Shown in pieces: positions 1-7,598 of a stretch of DNA of 64,000 bases. Within the stretch, counting starts at the first letter, position 1. Every line of letters begins with the position of its first letter. The stretch lies in the NCBI GenBank assembly GCA_045600105.1, contig JAZRXG010000034.1, forward strand, positions 47,330-111,329. The letters are read 5' to 3'. The stretch comes from UBA1206 sp045600105 (lineage in GTDB: Bacteria; Bacillota; Clostridia; Oscillospirales; CAG-382). The position numbers were made by a program, and so were the translations under genes. Under the pieces are notes generated by a model, which saw nothing but the letters and a program-made list of their open reading frames with translations, had not been told where the DNA came from and did not search any database.

Positions 1-316
1 GAATATTTATCATCCGGCGCAGTTCGTTTCTCTCGCTCATTGTAAGATTATCCTTTTCGTCTTTTGAATATGCGGTGATGAGATAAATTTTTTCATATAT
101 TTCAAAATCAACGTATATCACTCGTATACTTCCGCTTTTTCCGCGGTCTTCAAAGGCAAAGCGCATTTTTCGAACTCCGCCCGTTCCCTGCATTACGGCA
201 CCGACTTTCGGGTCGGACAATAATTCTATCTGAAGTCTGCGAAGGTCGTCATCGTTGAGACCGAGGGACTTCCATTTTGAACGAAATATTGGAAGTTCAA
301 TAAAAGAACGTGTCAT
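1..316 (-). CDS. HigB2/RelE-family toxin, cut by window edge
   Basis: About 105 codons are visible on the minus strand, starting at ATG 316, with a GGAG site 7 nt upstream (324-327). The gene runs off the left edge. The protein begins MTRSFIELPIFRSKWKSLG and contains QGTGGVRKMRF, RGKSGSIRVIYV and YSKDEKDNLT. This series matches the RelE/HigB2 type II toxins (Vibrio HigB2 type), which are ribosome-dependent mRNA endonucleases. In that family the toxin gene comes first and the HigA-type antitoxin follows, so the antitoxin would lie outside the window; that part is inference. The promoter directly upstream carries dyads expected of an autoregulated toxin-antitoxin operon. The family call is strong; activity is unproven. 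Confidence 0.8.
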   Translation of the reverse strand, partial: MTRSFIELPIFRSKWKSLGLNDDDLRRLQIELLSDPKVGAVMQGTGGVRKMRFAFEDRGKSGSIRVIYVDFEIYEKIYLITAYSKDEKDNLTMSERNELRRMINI

Positions 317-333
317 ATGGCATCTCCAATCAT

Positions 334-374
334 TACTGTATTTACAGTATACCCTATTAAATAGGGTATGTCAA
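334..374 (-). promoter_or_regulatory. Toxin promoter with two abutting operator dyads
   Basis: On the minus strand TTGACA (369-374) and TATACT (346-351) are 17 bp apart. The spacer is mostly a dyad: ATACCCTAT (349-357) and ATAGGGTAT (361-369), perfect 9-bp arms. A second perfect dyad, TACTGTA (334-340) and TACAGTA (343-349), sits at the start-site side and shares base 349. A repressor bound here would cover the -10 element and the spacer. This fits autoregulation by an antitoxin, but binding is inferred. Confidence 0.8.
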
Positions 375-393
375 GAGAGTATTAAAAAAATTT

Positions 394-428
394 CAAAAAA
401 AGAGCCGCGGATTTTTGCCGCGGCTCTT
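394..428 (-). terminator. Intrinsic terminator after pepF
   Basis: A perfect 11-bp stem, AAGAGCCGCGG (400-410) with CCGCGGCTCTT (418-428), has a 7-nt loop. On the minus strand it is followed by a U run (A run at 395-400 on the plus strand). It lies 10 nt past the pepF stop codon. Confidence 0.9.
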
Positions 429-438
429 GGTGTTTTTG

Positions 439-2190
439 TCAGCAGAGGGAAATGAATTCGTCGATCTCGTCGGCAAGTATCTGCAGCGACGCGCGCCAGA
501 ATTCCTTGTCCGTGAGGTCGATGCCGGCAACGAGCGCCGCGTCCTCGACGGTGGCGACGCCGGTGGTCTTGAGCAGCTTTTTGTAAAGCGGCACGAACGA
601 CTCGCCGTCGTGCAGATATTTGGCGTAAAGTCCGCGCGCGAACAGACCGCCGAAAGCGTACGGGAAGTTGTAGAACGAAAGTCCGCCGCTGTAATAATGG
701 CTCTTGCAGACCCACATATACGGGTGCAGGCACGACTGGTCGAGACCGTCGCCGTAGCCCTTGCGCTGGGCGTCGAGCATCAGCTCGCAGAGCGACGGAG
801 CAAAGAGAAATTCGCCTTCGCGGCTCGCGAATACGGACGTTTCGAAAACGTAGCGCGAATAGATGTCACAGATTATCTGCGTCGCGTCCATGAGCTGGCT
901 TTCGATGAGTGCGCGTTTTGCGATCGGGTCCTTTTCGGCGCTTATCGCCGCGTTCATGGCGACCACCTCGTTGAACGTGGAAGCTGTCTCGGCAACGGGC
1001 ATCGAAACGTCAGTGTTGAGGATGGAGTTTTCGCTGAGGCAGTAGTTGTGGAACGCGTGACCGAGCTCGTGAGCGAGCGTGACAACATCGCCGAGAGCGC
1101 CGTCGTAGTTGGTGAGTATGCGGCTCTGACCGAGCGGATGCAGATCGGAGCAGAAGGCGCCGCCGACTTTGCCGTCGTGCGGATAGAAGTCGATCCACTC
1201 TTCGTCGAACGCTCGCTTTATCATCGCGGCTTCGTCCTTGTCAAAACCGGAGAAAAGCTCCACGAGATAGTCGCGTGCTTCTTCGGTGGTGAACTGGCGG
1301 TCGTTGCCTTCGAGCGGCGCGAACAGATCGTACCAGGGAAGTCCGTTCTCGTGACCGAGCAGCTTTGCTTTTGCTTTCAGATATTCCCGGAACTTGGGCA
1401 GATATTCTTCCATCGCGCCGATGAGAGCGTCGAGGGTCTCTTTTTTCATCTTGGCGTTTTTGAGCGCCTCGTCAAGCGGAGAATCATATCCCTTGAGCTT
1501 GCAGCGGTTGATGACTTCGAGCTTTATCGAGTTGAGCGCGAACGCCACGCCGTCCTTGATGCGGTCGTACGCCTTTATTTCGGCTTCGTACGCTGCCTTG
1601 CGGACGTTCTGATCGGGATCGTACGCCTTGTTGCGGATGTCGGAAAGGTTGGTGATCTTGCCGTCGTATTCAACGGGGACGGTCGAGGTCAGATAGCTCT
1701 GCAGGTCGCTCCACGCGGAAGAGCCGCTTATCGAATAAAGGCTCATCACCTGTTCGACTTCGGGAGAGAGACTGTATTTCTCGTGTTCCTTTATGTTCAT
1801 GATGTGGAATCTGTGCTCGGTGAGGAGCTCGTCGCTCGCGATGACGCTTTCGATGTCGGGGATGGAAGCGACGTATTTGACGAACTTCGCTTCGGGAGCG
1901 GCAAGGGCAGACATCTTCTGCGAAAGTCTGCCGAGCACGGCTGCCGACTCGACGTCGGAAGTGTTGGTGCACTGACGGAACTGCGGATAAGAGAAAAGGA
2001 GCGTAAGAAGCTCGTTTATGCGTATGGAAAGGGAAATATCCTTTTTGAGAATTTCTTTCGGATCGCCGTCAAGCGACGCGGAAAGCTTTTCGACTTCCGC
2101 GATAAGGGAATCAAGCTCCTTTTCGTCGCGTATGAAGCGTTCGTCGTCGAAACCGTTGTATAATTCTTTGAGAGACCATTCGGTGTTCAT
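439..2190 (-). CDS. pepF: Oligoendopeptidase F (M3 family)
   Basis: A 583-residue zinc metallopeptidase of the M3B family, which cleaves short peptides in the cytosol. The zinc motif is HELGHAF (HExxH) near residue 375, in the context TLAHELGHAFHNY. The length is usual for PepF (about 600). I start at ATG 2190 (MNTEWSLKEL), which has AGGAGG just upstream. A longer reading frame to 2220 would begin inside the -10 element, so it is rejected. The gene is monocistronic, with its own promoter (2219-2247) and terminator. Physiological substrates cannot be told from sequence. Confidence 0.95.
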   Translation of the reverse strand: MNTEWSLKELYNGFDDERFIRDEKELDSLIAEVEKLSASLDGDPKEILKKDISLSIRINELLTLLFSYPQFRQCTNTSDVESAAVLGRLSQKMSALAAPEAKFVKYVASIPDIESVIASDELLTEHRFHIMNIKEHEKYSLSPEVEQVMSLYSISGSSAWSDLQSYLTSTVPVEYDGKITNLSDIRNKAYDPDQNVRKAAYEAEIKAYDRIKDGVAFALNSIKLEVINRCKLKGYDSPLDEALKNAKMKKETLDALIGAMEEYLPKFREYLKAKAKLLGHENGLPWYDLFAPLEGNDRQFTTEEARDYLVELFSGFDKDEAAMIKRAFDEEWIDFYPHDGKVGGAFCSDLHPLGQSRILTNYDGALGDVVTLAHELGHAFHNYCLSENSILNTDVSMPVAETASTFNEVVAMNAAISAEKDPIAKRALIESQLMDATQIICDIYSRYVFETSVFASREGEFLFAPSLCELMLDAQRKGYGDGLDQSCLHPYMWVCKSHYYSGGLSFYNFPYAFGGLFARGLYAKYLHDGESFVPLYKKLLKTTGVATVEDAALVAGIDLTDKEFWRASLQILADEIDEFISLC

Positions 2191-2218
2191 GCTTTTTCCT
2201 CCTGATGATATTTTCTTC

Positions 2219-2247
2219 ATTATACCATTTATGCCGTGGAATGTAAA
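2219..2247 (-). promoter_or_regulatory. pepF promoter
   Basis: On the minus strand TTTACA (2242-2247) and TATAAT (2219-2224) are separated by 17 bp. It lies about 30 nt upstream of the chosen pepF start and is divergent from the rpsB promoter. Confidence 0.75.
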
Positions 2248-2281
2248 GATAAATTTTTATAATAAAAATTCCCGAAAACTA

Positions 2282-2310
2282 TTGCAATTCAAATAAAACT
2301 GTGCTATAAT
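2282..2310 (+). promoter_or_regulatory. rpsB-tsf promoter and leader
   Basis: TTGCAA (2282-2287), a 17-bp spacer and TATAAT (2305-2310). The transcript would carry a leader of about 130 nt (to 2446), long enough for ribosomal-protein autoregulation. The only clear helix I see is a small one, CGGGT (2419-2423) with ACCCG (2427-2431), directly before the Shine-Dalgarno. I recognise no known leader motif. Confidence 0.8.
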
Positions 2311-2446
2311 CCCATTTCGGTGCGTTATGCCACCAAGAAAAACACACACCGCCTTATGCCGTCGGGTGTTTCCGCGTTTACGGGGACGAAAAAACGGTAA
2401 ATTCAAAAGGGCGTGTGGCGGGTAAAACCCGGAAGGAGCAATCATC

Positions 2447-3190
2447 ATGTCAGTCATCTCTATGAAACAGCTTCTTGAAGCAGGTGTTCATTTCGGACAT
2501 CAGACAAGAAGATGGAACCCCAAAATGGCCGAGTATATCTTTACCGAAAGAAACGGTATCTATATCATCGACCTCCAGAAGACCGTTAAAAAGGTTGAAG
2601 AAGCTTATATGTTCATCCGTGACATCGCGGCTGAGGGCGGCAGCATCCTTTTCGTCGGCACCAAGAAACAGGCTCAGGAAGCTATCAAAGAAGAAGCCGA
2701 AAGAGCTGAAATGTACTACGTAAACGTTCGTTGGCTCGGCGGTATGCTCACCAACTTCAAGACCATCAAGAAGTCCATCGCCAAGCTCCAGACCCACAAC
2801 AGAATGTCCGAAGACGGCACCTTCGACATGCTTACCAAAAAAGAAGTCGCTGCCCGTATGAAGGAAATGAACGACCTTGAAAAGAACCTCGGCGGTATCA
2901 AGGATATGAAGAACCTTCCCGCTGCCATTTTCATCGTTGACCCCAAGAAAGAATGCAACGCGGTAAGCGAAGCCAAGAAGCTCGGCATCCCCGTAGTGGC
3001 TATCGTTGACACCAACTGCGATCCCGACGACGTTGATTACGTGATCCCCGGCAACGACGACGCTATCAGAGCCATCAAGCTCATCGCTTCCGTAATGGCT
3101 GACGCCGTTCTCGAAGGCAAACAGGGCGAACAGTTCACCGATTCGTCCGAAAACGCAGAAAAAGCTGAGGAGGAAGAAAACAATGGCTGA
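2447..3190 (+). CDS. rpsB: 30S ribosomal protein S2
   Basis: A 247-residue S2 protein of the small ribosomal subunit. The N-terminus MSVISMKQLLEAGVHFGHQT and the internal IYIIDLQKTV and NVRWLGGMLTNF are diagnostic. The C-terminus is a short acidic tail (AEKAEEEENNG), as in many Firmicutes. GGAAGGAG precedes the ATG. The end overlaps tsf by 8 nt, the usual rpsB-tsf coupling. Confidence 0.99.
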   Translation: MSVISMKQLLEAGVHFGHQTRRWNPKMAEYIFTERNGIYIIDLQKTVKKVEEAYMFIRDIAAEGGSILFVGTKKQAQEAIKEEAERAEMYYVNVRWLGGMLTNFKTIKKSIAKLQTHNRMSEDGTFDMLTKKEVAARMKEMNDLEKNLGGIKDMKNLPAAIFIVDPKKECNAVSEAKKLGIPVVAIVDTNCDPDDVDYVIPGNDDAIRAIKLIASVMADAVLEGKQGEQFTDSSENAEKAEEEENNG

Positions 3191-4115
3191 AATTTCCGCA
3201 AAAGACGTAATGGAGCTCCGTAAAAAGACCGGTATCGGTATGATGGAGTGCAAAAAAGCTCTCGTTGCCGCTGAAGGCAATTTTGACGAAGCTATAAAGA
3301 TCCTCAGAGAAAAGGGACTTGCAGTCGCTGCCAAAAAGGCCGACAGGATCGCCGCCGAAGGCGTCGTTGACGTTGCAAAATGCGAAAAATGCGGCTACAC
3401 CGCTATCGTTGAAGTCAACAGCGAAACCGACTTCGTCGCAAAGAACGCTTCCTTCAAGGAATTCGTAAGCGCCATCCTCAAGACCATCCTCAAGAACAAA
3501 CCCGCTGACATCGCTTCTCTCAACGCCTGCACTCTCGAAGGCAGCGAGCTCACCGTTGAAGCCGAAACCAAGAACAAGATCTTCGCCATCGGCGAAAACA
3601 TCGGCATTAGACGTTTCGACCTCGTTTCCGGCGTTACCGGCACCTATATCCACGGCGGCGGAGCAGCCGGCGTCGTAGTTAAATTCGAAACCACCAACGG
3701 TATCGAAGACACCGAAGCCTTCAAGGAATACGCAAAGAACGTCTGCATGCAGATCGCTGCAATGAACCCGCTCTACGTCGCTCCCGAAAATGTTCCCGCT
3801 TCCGTTATCGACAGCGAAAAAGAGATCCTTCTTACCCAAATCAAGAACGATCCCAAGATGGCTTCCAAACCCGCCGCGGTCATCGAAAAGATGGTTTCCG
3901 GCAGAGTAGGCAAGTACTACGAAACCAACTGCCTCAACGAACAGCAGTACGTTAAGGAAGAAAACATGAAAGTCAGCGCTTACACCGCTTCCGTAGCAAA
4001 AGAACTCGGCGGCGACATCAAAGTCGTTTCCTTCATCAAATACGAACGCGGCGAAGGCATCGAGAAGAGAGAAGACGATTTCGCGGCAGAAATCAACAAG
4101 CTCGTCAACGGCTGA
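3183..4115 (+). CDS. tsf: Elongation factor Ts
   Basis: A 310-residue nucleotide exchange factor for EF-Tu. The N-terminal UBA-like segment LRKKTGIGMMECKKAL (residues 11-26) and the core motif VNSETDFVAKN are clear. A CxxC pair (CEKCG) sits in the strand just before the TDFV motif, where many EF-Ts proteins have no cysteine; I do not know its meaning. The gene overlaps rpsB and ends before two terminators. Length is normal for the family. Confidence 0.98.
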   Translation: MAEISAKDVMELRKKTGIGMMECKKALVAAEGNFDEAIKILREKGLAVAAKKADRIAAEGVVDVAKCEKCGYTAIVEVNSETDFVAKNASFKEFVSAILKTILKNKPADIASLNACTLEGSELTVEAETKNKIFAIGENIGIRRFDLVSGVTGTYIHGGGAAGVVVKFETTNGIEDTEAFKEYAKNVCMQIAAMNPLYVAPENVPASVIDSEKEILLTQIKNDPKMASKPAAVIEKMVSGRVGKYYETNCLNEQQYVKEENMKVSAYTASVAKELGGDIKVVSFIKYERGEGIEKREDDFAAEINKLVNG

Positions 4116-4137
4116 TCACCACAATAAAGCATTCAAA

Positions 4138-4167
4138 CGCAGTCTCTTTTTGGGACTGCGTTTTTTT
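4138..4167 (+). terminator. Terminator after tsf
   Basis: The stem CGCAGTC (4138-4144) with GACTGCG (4154-4160) is extended by a G:T pair inward and followed by seven T (4161-4167). It lies 22 nt after the tsf stop. Confidence 0.9.
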
Positions 4168-4210
4168 GCAGGTGACGACGTCCCCGACGTCCCGCAGAGA
4201 AATTAAGACA

Positions 4211-4239
4211 TCCGCGCGATACCGCGCGGAATTTTTTTT
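4211..4239 (+). terminator. Second terminator in tandem
   Basis: The perfect 8-bp stem TCCGCGCG (4211-4218) with CGCGCGGA (4223-4230) has an ATAC loop and is followed by eight T (4232-4239). No promoter is seen between it and the first terminator, so it is probably a back-up stop for rpsB-tsf. Confidence 0.8.
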
Positions 4240-4270
4240 GAAAAATCGTAAAAAAATTTTGCGAACCCTA

Positions 4271-4299
4271 TTGACAATCGTGTGATTATGTGTTATAAT
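4271..4299 (+). promoter_or_regulatory. Promoter of the DUF1836-SPFH unit
   Basis: TTGACA (4271-4276), 17 bp, TATAAT (4294-4299), a consensus vegetative promoter, about 30 nt before the first start codon. Confidence 0.85.
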
Positions 4300-4329
4300 C
4301 AGGTATACTGAATAGAGGGAGTGATTATT

Positions 4330-4881
4330 GTGATTTCGCATTTTCCCGGGACCCGTATGGAGGTCATACCGTCGCAGCAGGGCGTCAAGGACATAGCGTC
4401 CAATATAATAGGCAACATTTTTACCGCGGGCGGCCTCGTGCTTTCGCAGGTCTGCTCGCTGACAGGTCTTGAATATTATATTATTCAGAACTGGGTCAAG
4501 CGCGGCTTTCTGTCGCCTCCCGTCAAAAAAATGTATTCAAAGCGGCAGTTCTGCCGCATCGTCATCATCAACGCGCTGAAGGACACCATGCAGATCGATC
4601 AGATCGTCAAAATGCTTTCCTACATCAACGGCGTGCTCGACGACGAAAGCGACGACCTTGTCGACGACAGCGATCTTTACAATTATTTCGTGAACGTCAT
4701 GTTTGCCGACGACGGCACCAAGTCGCCGGAAGAAATAGTCGAAAACGCCATCACCGACTACGTCGAACCCGCTGCCGGAGCAAAGGAAAGGCTGAAAAAA
4801 GTCCTGATCGTGATGTACTACGCGGGCCTTGCCGCAAAGAACATCCGAAAGAGCGAAGAGCTCCTCGGGGAACTCGACTGA
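4330..4881 (+). CDS. DUF1836-family putative transcription regulator
   Basis: About 183 residues. The segment TAGGLVLSQVCSLTGLEYYIIQNWVKRGFLSPP followed by K-rich sequence and RIVIINALKD reads as a MerR-like winged helix-turn-helix; its key pieces are SQVCSLTGL, QNWVKRGFLSPP and IDQIVKMLSYING. This matches DUF1836, a Firmicute family of presumed DNA-binding proteins. GTG 4330 is preferred because AGAGGGAG lies 8 nt upstream; ATG 4357 is an alternative. It is first in a unit with two membrane proteins and an SPFH protein, so it may regulate them. That role is inference. Confidence 0.75.
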   Translation: MISHFPGTRMEVIPSQQGVKDIASNIIGNIFTAGGLVLSQVCSLTGLEYYIIQNWVKRGFLSPPVKKMYSKRQFCRIVIINALKDTMQIDQIVKMLSYINGVLDDESDDLVDDSDLYNYFVNVMFADDGTKSPEEIVENAITDYVEPAAGAKERLKKVLIVMYYAGLAAKNIRKSEELLGELD

Positions 4882-4894
4882 AAGGAGCTGACTT

Positions 4895-5773
4895 ATGCCT
4901 AAGCGCGTACTGCCTTATCTCGAACAGTATTATGCCAAAGTTTACGAAAAAAAGCAAACGGCAGGCAAGGGAAAAGGAGTCGGAAAAGTATTTCCGATAT
5001 ACAAAGCGATCCCGTCGGGCTTGCGCAGCTTATACGGAGATATGATATCGAAGCGACGTTGGTCTGTTGTCCTTCTTGTCGTTGAATACCTTGTGATGAC
5101 CGCCGCCACCGTCATGCTCTTCATTTCCGGCGTAAGCCTTGTGGAACTGTTTGCCGGAACCGGTGCGTACGGTATGAGTTATACAAGCACCGAAAATGTG
5201 TTTGCCTATACTTTCGGTATCGTTGGCATAATCCTGTCGCTCGTCATCGACAAGGTCGCCCGTACGATGTTCAACAAGCACCGCAAAAAGATATCGCTCC
5301 GCGCCGATAAGTATATCGAAGAGGTGCTTGAAAAGTATCCGGAAAGCGAAGAAAAGGAGCTTGCGTCCTCGTCAAAGCGTTCGTTTGCCGATATGCTCGA
5401 CAGTTACATCATGCTGTGGCACGAAGTGACGGTGACCGCCGCTATCGCCTTCTTCACGGTATACTGCAATATTTACGCAGGCCTTCCGCTCGTGATATTC
5501 ACGGTGATAATGCTGTGGTTGTTCCTGCACGGAAAGAACAACGGCTTCGTGTACTTCGTGGCGTCCAAGCTGCTCCCCGTCGCCTACTATATTTCAACGA
5601 TAGTGCTCGTCGTGTTCCACAAACTGCCGTTCGGCGGAATGATGGGATATTTCGCCGCGATACTCTTCGTGAAATACGCCATCGCGGATATCCCCAAAGA
5701 GCTCGGGTTCTTCCTGATGCAATGCGCCAGATCAGGTGATATTGAAAAGCTCATTCAAAAAAATAATATATAA
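4895..5773 (+). CDS. Uncharacterised polytopic membrane protein
   Basis: A 292-residue protein of no family I recognise. A basic N-terminal region of about 55 residues is followed by hydrophobic segments near residues 57-85 and 103-122, a charged cytoplasmic-looking stretch (about 125-170, rich in K and E), and about four more hydrophobic segments to residue 275. About six membrane spans are likely. Start ATG 4895 has AAGGAG upstream. It lies 13 nt after the DUF1836 gene and 17 nt before the SPFH gene, so it is probably cotranscribed with both. Confidence 0.8.
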   Translation: MPKRVLPYLEQYYAKVYEKKQTAGKGKGVGKVFPIYKAIPSGLRSLYGDMISKRRWSVVLLVVEYLVMTAATVMLFISGVSLVELFAGTGAYGMSYTSTENVFAYTFGIVGIILSLVIDKVARTMFNKHRKKISLRADKYIEEVLEKYPESEEKELASSSKRSFADMLDSYIMLWHEVTVTAAIAFFTVYCNIYAGLPLVIFTVIMLWLFLHGKNNGFVYFVASKLLPVAYYISTIVLVVFHKLPFGGMMGYFAAILFVKYAIADIPKELGFFLMQCARSGDIEKLIQKNNI

Positions 5774-5790
5774 CGAAAGGAAATCAAACA

Positions 5791-6798
5791 ATGTTCGGAC
5801 TCTTCATCTTCGGAGCCATCGTATTCGCGGTGTGCCTCCTCGTGTTCTTCTGCGTCAATAAGGACGTCAAGAACTACTCCGCCGTCAAAAAAGGCGCCAT
5901 CGCCATCGGCGTGGTCGTCTTCCTCGTATGCACCGGCGCAAGCTGCGTGCGTACCGTTCCCACCGGTCACACCGGTATCGTTACCACCTTCGGCAGCGTC
6001 GAAAGCTACACGTTCGAAGCGGGCGTGCATTTCACCGCGCCGTGGAAGACCGTCGTCAACATGGACAACCGCAACCAGAAGGCGAGCATAGACCTCATGT
6101 GCTTCTCCTCAGACATTCAGGAAGTCGACGTCACCTACTCGCTCAACTATCAGATCCAGAAAGAAAACGCCCAGAACCTCTACCGTTCCATCGGCACTTC
6201 CTACTACGACAAGGTCATCGTTCCCCGTATCCAGGAAGCGGTCAAGAGCGTTATGGCAAAATACACCGCCGAGCAGCTTCTTGAAAAACGCGCCGAGCTT
6301 TCGAGCGAAATAAAGAGCATACTCACCGCGAAGCTTGACGACTACAATATCGAAGTCATCGATACGTCGCTCGAAAACCTCGATTTCTCCGACGCTTTCA
6401 CCGACGCCGTCGAAGCAAAGCAGGTCGCCGCTCAGAAAAAACAGCAGGCAGAGATCGAGCAGGAGCAGGCTCTTATGGAAGCCGAATACGCCAAGAACAT
6501 CGCCACCACCAAGGCAAACGCCGACGCGGAAGTCGCCAAGATCGCCGCTCAGGCAGACCTTGACGTCACCAAGATCCAGGCTGACGCCGCCGAATACGCG
6601 GGTCAGAAGGACGCCGCCGTCATCGGTCAGGTACGCGACATCCTCGCTGCCGACAGCACTAAACTCACCGACGAAGACATCAAGAACCTCGTCACCTACT
6701 ACTACGTCATGAAGTGGAACGGCGAGCTCCCCACCACCTATTTTGGCTCTGAGGACTTCTTCGGACTTATTTCTTCACTTGCTGAAAACGGTAACTGA
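5791..6798 (+). CDS. SPFH/prohibitin-domain membrane protein
   Basis: A 335-residue protein. Two hydrophobic N-terminal segments (about 2-20 and 34-50) precede an SPFH (Band 7) domain with the typical opening VPTGHTGIVTTFG and GVHFTAPWKTVV. An Ala/Glu/Lys-rich coiled coil follows (about 210-275), then the family-like end MKWNGELPTTYFG. Such proteins oligomerise on membranes and organise microdomains or restrain proteases. No FtsH-like or NfeD-like partner is present; its neighbours are two unknown membrane proteins. The family call is firm. The function is not visible. Confidence 0.9.
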   Translation: MFGLFIFGAIVFAVCLLVFFCVNKDVKNYSAVKKGAIAIGVVVFLVCTGASCVRTVPTGHTGIVTTFGSVESYTFEAGVHFTAPWKTVVNMDNRNQKASIDLMCFSSDIQEVDVTYSLNYQIQKENAQNLYRSIGTSYYDKVIVPRIQEAVKSVMAKYTAEQLLEKRAELSSEIKSILTAKLDDYNIEVIDTSLENLDFSDAFTDAVEAKQVAAQKKQQAEIEQEQALMEAEYAKNIATTKANADAEVAKIAAQADLDVTKIQADAAEYAGQKDAAVIGQVRDILAADSTKLTDEDIKNLVTYYYVMKWNGELPTTYFGSEDFFGLISSLAENGN

Positions 6799-6812
6799 CA
6801 GGGGGCTTTTTC

Positions 6813-7478
6813 GTGGAGGGAAATCACAAGAGCAATAAGTACGACGGCTTTATTTACAATAACGTCGTCTACCTCGTTGCAATGTTCATCGGCTCGTTCG
6901 GGGCACTTATAGGACGCATACTGCTTTCGTTCTTCCTCAAGACCCCGAGCATCACCGAGCTTGACGCCGACGCGTCGTTCTATTTCAACGTGATATACCC
7001 GATAGCGGCGATCGTCACTAACGCGGGATTCTTTGCGGGCGGATTCTTCTGCTGCTACTTCGCGGCGTACAAGATCGGCTACAATTCCTCAAAGACGGTC
7101 GACCCGTTCGTGATGAAGATGCAGTATATACTGCCGTCGTTCATCATAACGTTCGTAAATATCTACGAAGGATTTTACGAAAAATTCCTCGGTATGTTCG
7201 GGTTCCAGTTCTGGTATCCGGCAGCCGTCGTGTCGTCCTGGATAGGGAAGATAGACAAGACGGATATTTCCGAGTTCATCTACGGCAAGGATATCGAGGG
7301 AACACGGTTCGTTCTCGACTGCCTCGCGTACCGCTTCAACGGACTCACGATACTGTTCTCCGCGATAATCATGGCGGCGTTCGTCGTGATCTGCTACTAC
7401 GGACGTAAAAAAGGCATGAAAAAGGGAATCGAAGCCAAAGAGGAATATATCAAAACCGTAAGAGGCGGAAACGCGTAA
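6813..7478 (+). CDS. Uncharacterised four-span membrane protein
   Basis: A 221-residue protein from GTG 6813, with an AGGGGG site upstream. Hydrophobic segments are near residues 16-38, 58-85, 105-130 and 185-202. A lysine-rich tail follows (RKKGMKKGIEAKEE). I recognise no domain. It is the last gene of the SPFH unit and is followed by a strong terminator. It could act with the SPFH protein as a membrane complex, but this is inferred from position only. Confidence 0.75.
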   Translation: MEGNHKSNKYDGFIYNNVVYLVAMFIGSFGALIGRILLSFFLKTPSITELDADASFYFNVIYPIAAIVTNAGFFAGGFFCCYFAAYKIGYNSSKTVDPFVMKMQYILPSFIITFVNIYEGFYEKFLGMFGFQFWYPAAVVSSWIGKIDKTDISEFIYGKDIEGTRFVLDCLAYRFNGLTILFSAIIMAAFVVICYYGRKKGMKKGIEAKEEYIKTVRGGNA

Positions 7479-7487
7479 TATAACGAA

Positions 7488-7526
7488 ACGGCAGCAGGCT
7501 TCGGCTTGCTGCCGTCTTTCTTTTTC
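7488..7526 (+). terminator. Terminator of the SPFH unit
   Basis: The 12-bp stem ACGGCAGCAGGC (7488-7499) with GCTTGCTGCCGT (7504-7515) has one G:T pair, is closed by a TTCG tetraloop, and is followed by a T-rich run. Confidence 0.92.
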
Positions 7527-7537
7527 CCGAAAAGGTA

Positions 7538-7566
7538 TTGAAAGACGTGACGGAATATGTTATCAT
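7538..7566 (+). promoter_or_regulatory. Promoter of the DUF4855 lipoprotein gene
   Basis: TTGAAA (7538-7543), 17 bp, TATCAT (7561-7566), 33 nt before the start codon. Confidence 0.65.
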
Positions 7567-7598
7567 ATTTATAATAACAATCCCGAAAGGAAAGAACC

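Noticed and set aside
415..2163. A 582-codon open frame antisense to pepF, and similar long antisense frames under nagA, mltG and the DUF4855 gene
   Set aside because: The sense frames carry complete enzyme motifs and ribosome sites. The antisense frames are low-complexity by-products of codon bias without motifs or start signals.
2311..2446. Riboswitch or known ribosomal-protein leader upstream of rpsB
   Set aside because: The length fits, but I could not match any named leader structure; only a small helix next to the Shine-Dalgarno is clear.
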